From Oscillospiraceae bacterium (GTDB lineage: Bacteria > Bacillota > Clostridia > Oscillospirales > Oscillospiraceae): a stretch of DNA of 7,378 bases. The stretch lies in NCBI GenBank assembly GCA_017409645.1, contig JAFQSI010000241.1:1-7378 (forward strand). The letters are read 5' to 3'. Below are positions 7,201 through 7,378 of the stretch, piece after piece. Numbering within the stretch: position 1 is the stretch's first letter; every line of letters begins with the position of its first letter. The notes beneath the pieces are model-generated. The model was not told where the DNA came from and made no database searches. It saw only the letters and a program-made list of their open reading frames with translations. A program made the position numbers and the translations under genes.

Positions 7201-7378
7201 GTCGGTCATCTTCTTGGCGATGCCGTAGGTTTCGGCGAAGTTGCCCATGTTGATGGCCAGGGACACATAGCCGGTGGGGTTGCCGTTCTCATTGGCGCCC
7301 AGGATCACGGCGGGCTTGCCGGAATCCACATAGGAGTAGGTGGGAACCACGGGCAGGACCAGCTCCTGGTCCAGGAAC
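4246..7378 (-). CDS. Surface enzyme: Cys-based phosphatase + UshA-type 5'-nucleotidase + three SLH domains (N-terminus missing)
   Basis: At least 1043 residues are visible, numbered from the first whole codon (7377). The frame is open to the window edge, so the signal peptide expected for an SLH protein is not seen. Residues 1-113 are unassigned and beta-rich. At about 114-310 is a Y_phosphatase3-type domain: NFRAV, KLYRSSSP at 129-136, and P-loop HCNEGKDRAG at 221-230 with nucleophile Cys222 and Arg228. At about 325-868 is a full UshA/5'-nucleotidase. Its metal ligands are Asp335, His337, Asp370, Asn402, His529, His558 and His560, the catalytic dyad is His403/Asp406, and the C-terminal substrate domain contains NGGGVR at 682-687. 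Three SLH domains (869-1043) would dock it to secondary cell-wall polymer. It probably releases phosphate from nucleotides and a second phosphoester outside the cell. The GTG at 7350 is internal. The second substrate is unknown: phosphoinositide, inositol phosphate or phosphotyrosine are all possible. Confidence 0.93.
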   Translation of the reverse strand, partial: FLDQELVLPVVPTYSYVDSGKPAVILGANENGNPTGYVSLAINMGNFAETYGIAKKMTDDAGNWYWVAFEGVQFPIEVSFELYEKEGYMAEYLLHELSRTNDREDYAHLTDAEFANFRAVTTTGMGAGKLYRSSSPINPELNRNAEAGYAVSENEITVIMNLADTEEEAKAYEESMFSPYYFRQNVIFLGLGVDFAEDSFKQGLANGLRHFAENEGTYLVHCNEGKDRAGFVSALLEALMGASAEEIVADYMVTYYNYYGIEPGTEKYDAIAASNIIKSLCTAFGIEDLYTADLAAEAAAYIQEIGLSDSEIAMLKANLSGAEKSDDIIIYYTNDVHTYIDKDLSYDNIADLKQATLATHHNVLLMDAGDHIQGTAYGSMDKGKTIIELMNAAGYDVATLGNHEFDYNMTGTMNVIEWADFPYVSANFYHEDPANPGAGGWIDDGWEIQNTVLEPFVEFEMGDKTIAVIGITTPESFTKSTPAYFQNEKGEYIYGIAGGTDGQELYDYVQFAINAAQLGNPDAIIALGHLGDDPASQPWTSEELIANTSGLDAFIDGHSHSTVPMKEVADKDGGTVILTQTGEYFDAIGKMTISAEGEITTELVTEWTGSDPAVKAMQDNWIAEINTKLGQVIGYLDVTLDNYDESGRLVRKQETNTGDFAADALYYLFDNMDLDVDVAIMNGGGVRNKAVTGEFSYLTAKTIHTFGNVACLQTITGQQLLDALEWGARGTDAEEIGGFLHVSGVTYEINTAIESTVQMDEKGVWIGGPTGAYRVRNVKILQDGEWVDLDLNAKYNLAGYNYTLRDLGDGFAMFDGAVNVVDYVMEDYMVLANYIQSFPVDETTGLPTVTAENSPYGSVYGEGRIKLLKGFTDVPADAFYADAVNWAVEMGITKGTGDGTTFSPADELPRAQYVTMLWRAAGEPEATIANPFVDVKESDFYYDAVLWAFEEGITTGSDATHFDPAGITNRAQAVTFLWRYLEEPTSTTANGFSDVPAGAWCEDAINWAVEAGVTNGRGNGTFGATEACLRAHAATFLYRALAE

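Noticed and set aside
7348..7350. GTG as the true start of the SLH surface enzyme
   Set aside because: The frame continues open to the window edge, no signal peptide follows this codon, and an SLH-anchored protein must be exported, so the start lies upstream.

Overview
The window looks like chromosomal DNA from a GC-rich, Gram-positive-type anaerobe of the class Clostridia, most likely an Oscillospiraceae-like gut bacterium. This is inferred from four things: a high-GC coding style with strong G/C third positions, a ribosomal protein L27 - Obg gene order, Clostridia-type SLH domains on a secreted enzyme, and AT-rich intergenic regions with sigma-A-like promoters. No phylogenetic search was possible, so genus is left open.

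Layout, left to right. (1) 2-220, plus strand: the end of rpmA (ribosomal protein L27), closed by a strong intrinsic terminator at 236-270. (2) 287-360: a palindrome built from 7-bp GA(G/T)TGGA-type units, ending a few bases before the obgE ribosome binding site. (3) 375-1649, plus: a complete obgE (ribosome-assembly GTPase), followed by an 18-bp perfect terminator hairpin. (4) 1805-3053, plus: an extended -10 promoter driving an AraC-family regulator with a probable cupin sensor and an extra N-terminal region; it ends at a terminator shared with the convergent gene that follows. (5) 3098-4129, minus: a complete class I (AroG/F/H-type) DAHP synthase, the first enzyme of the shikimate pathway, with its own putative promoter. 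(6) 4246-7378, minus: a large secreted surface enzyme whose N-terminus lies outside the window. It joins a Cys-based phosphatase domain (HCxxGKDR[TA]G signature), a complete UshA-type metallophosphatase/5'-nucleotidase, and three SLH cell-wall anchor domains.

The genes form independent transcription units rather than one pathway: housekeeping (rpmA, obgE), an orphan regulator, a biosynthetic enzyme and a surface phosphohydrolase. The most interesting items are the three-module surface enzyme, which puts two unrelated phosphatase chemistries on one anchored polypeptide, and the heptad-repeat palindrome in front of obgE. I see no CRISPR array, tRNA, rRNA, transposase or prophage gene. No intergenic stretch exceeds 300 bases.
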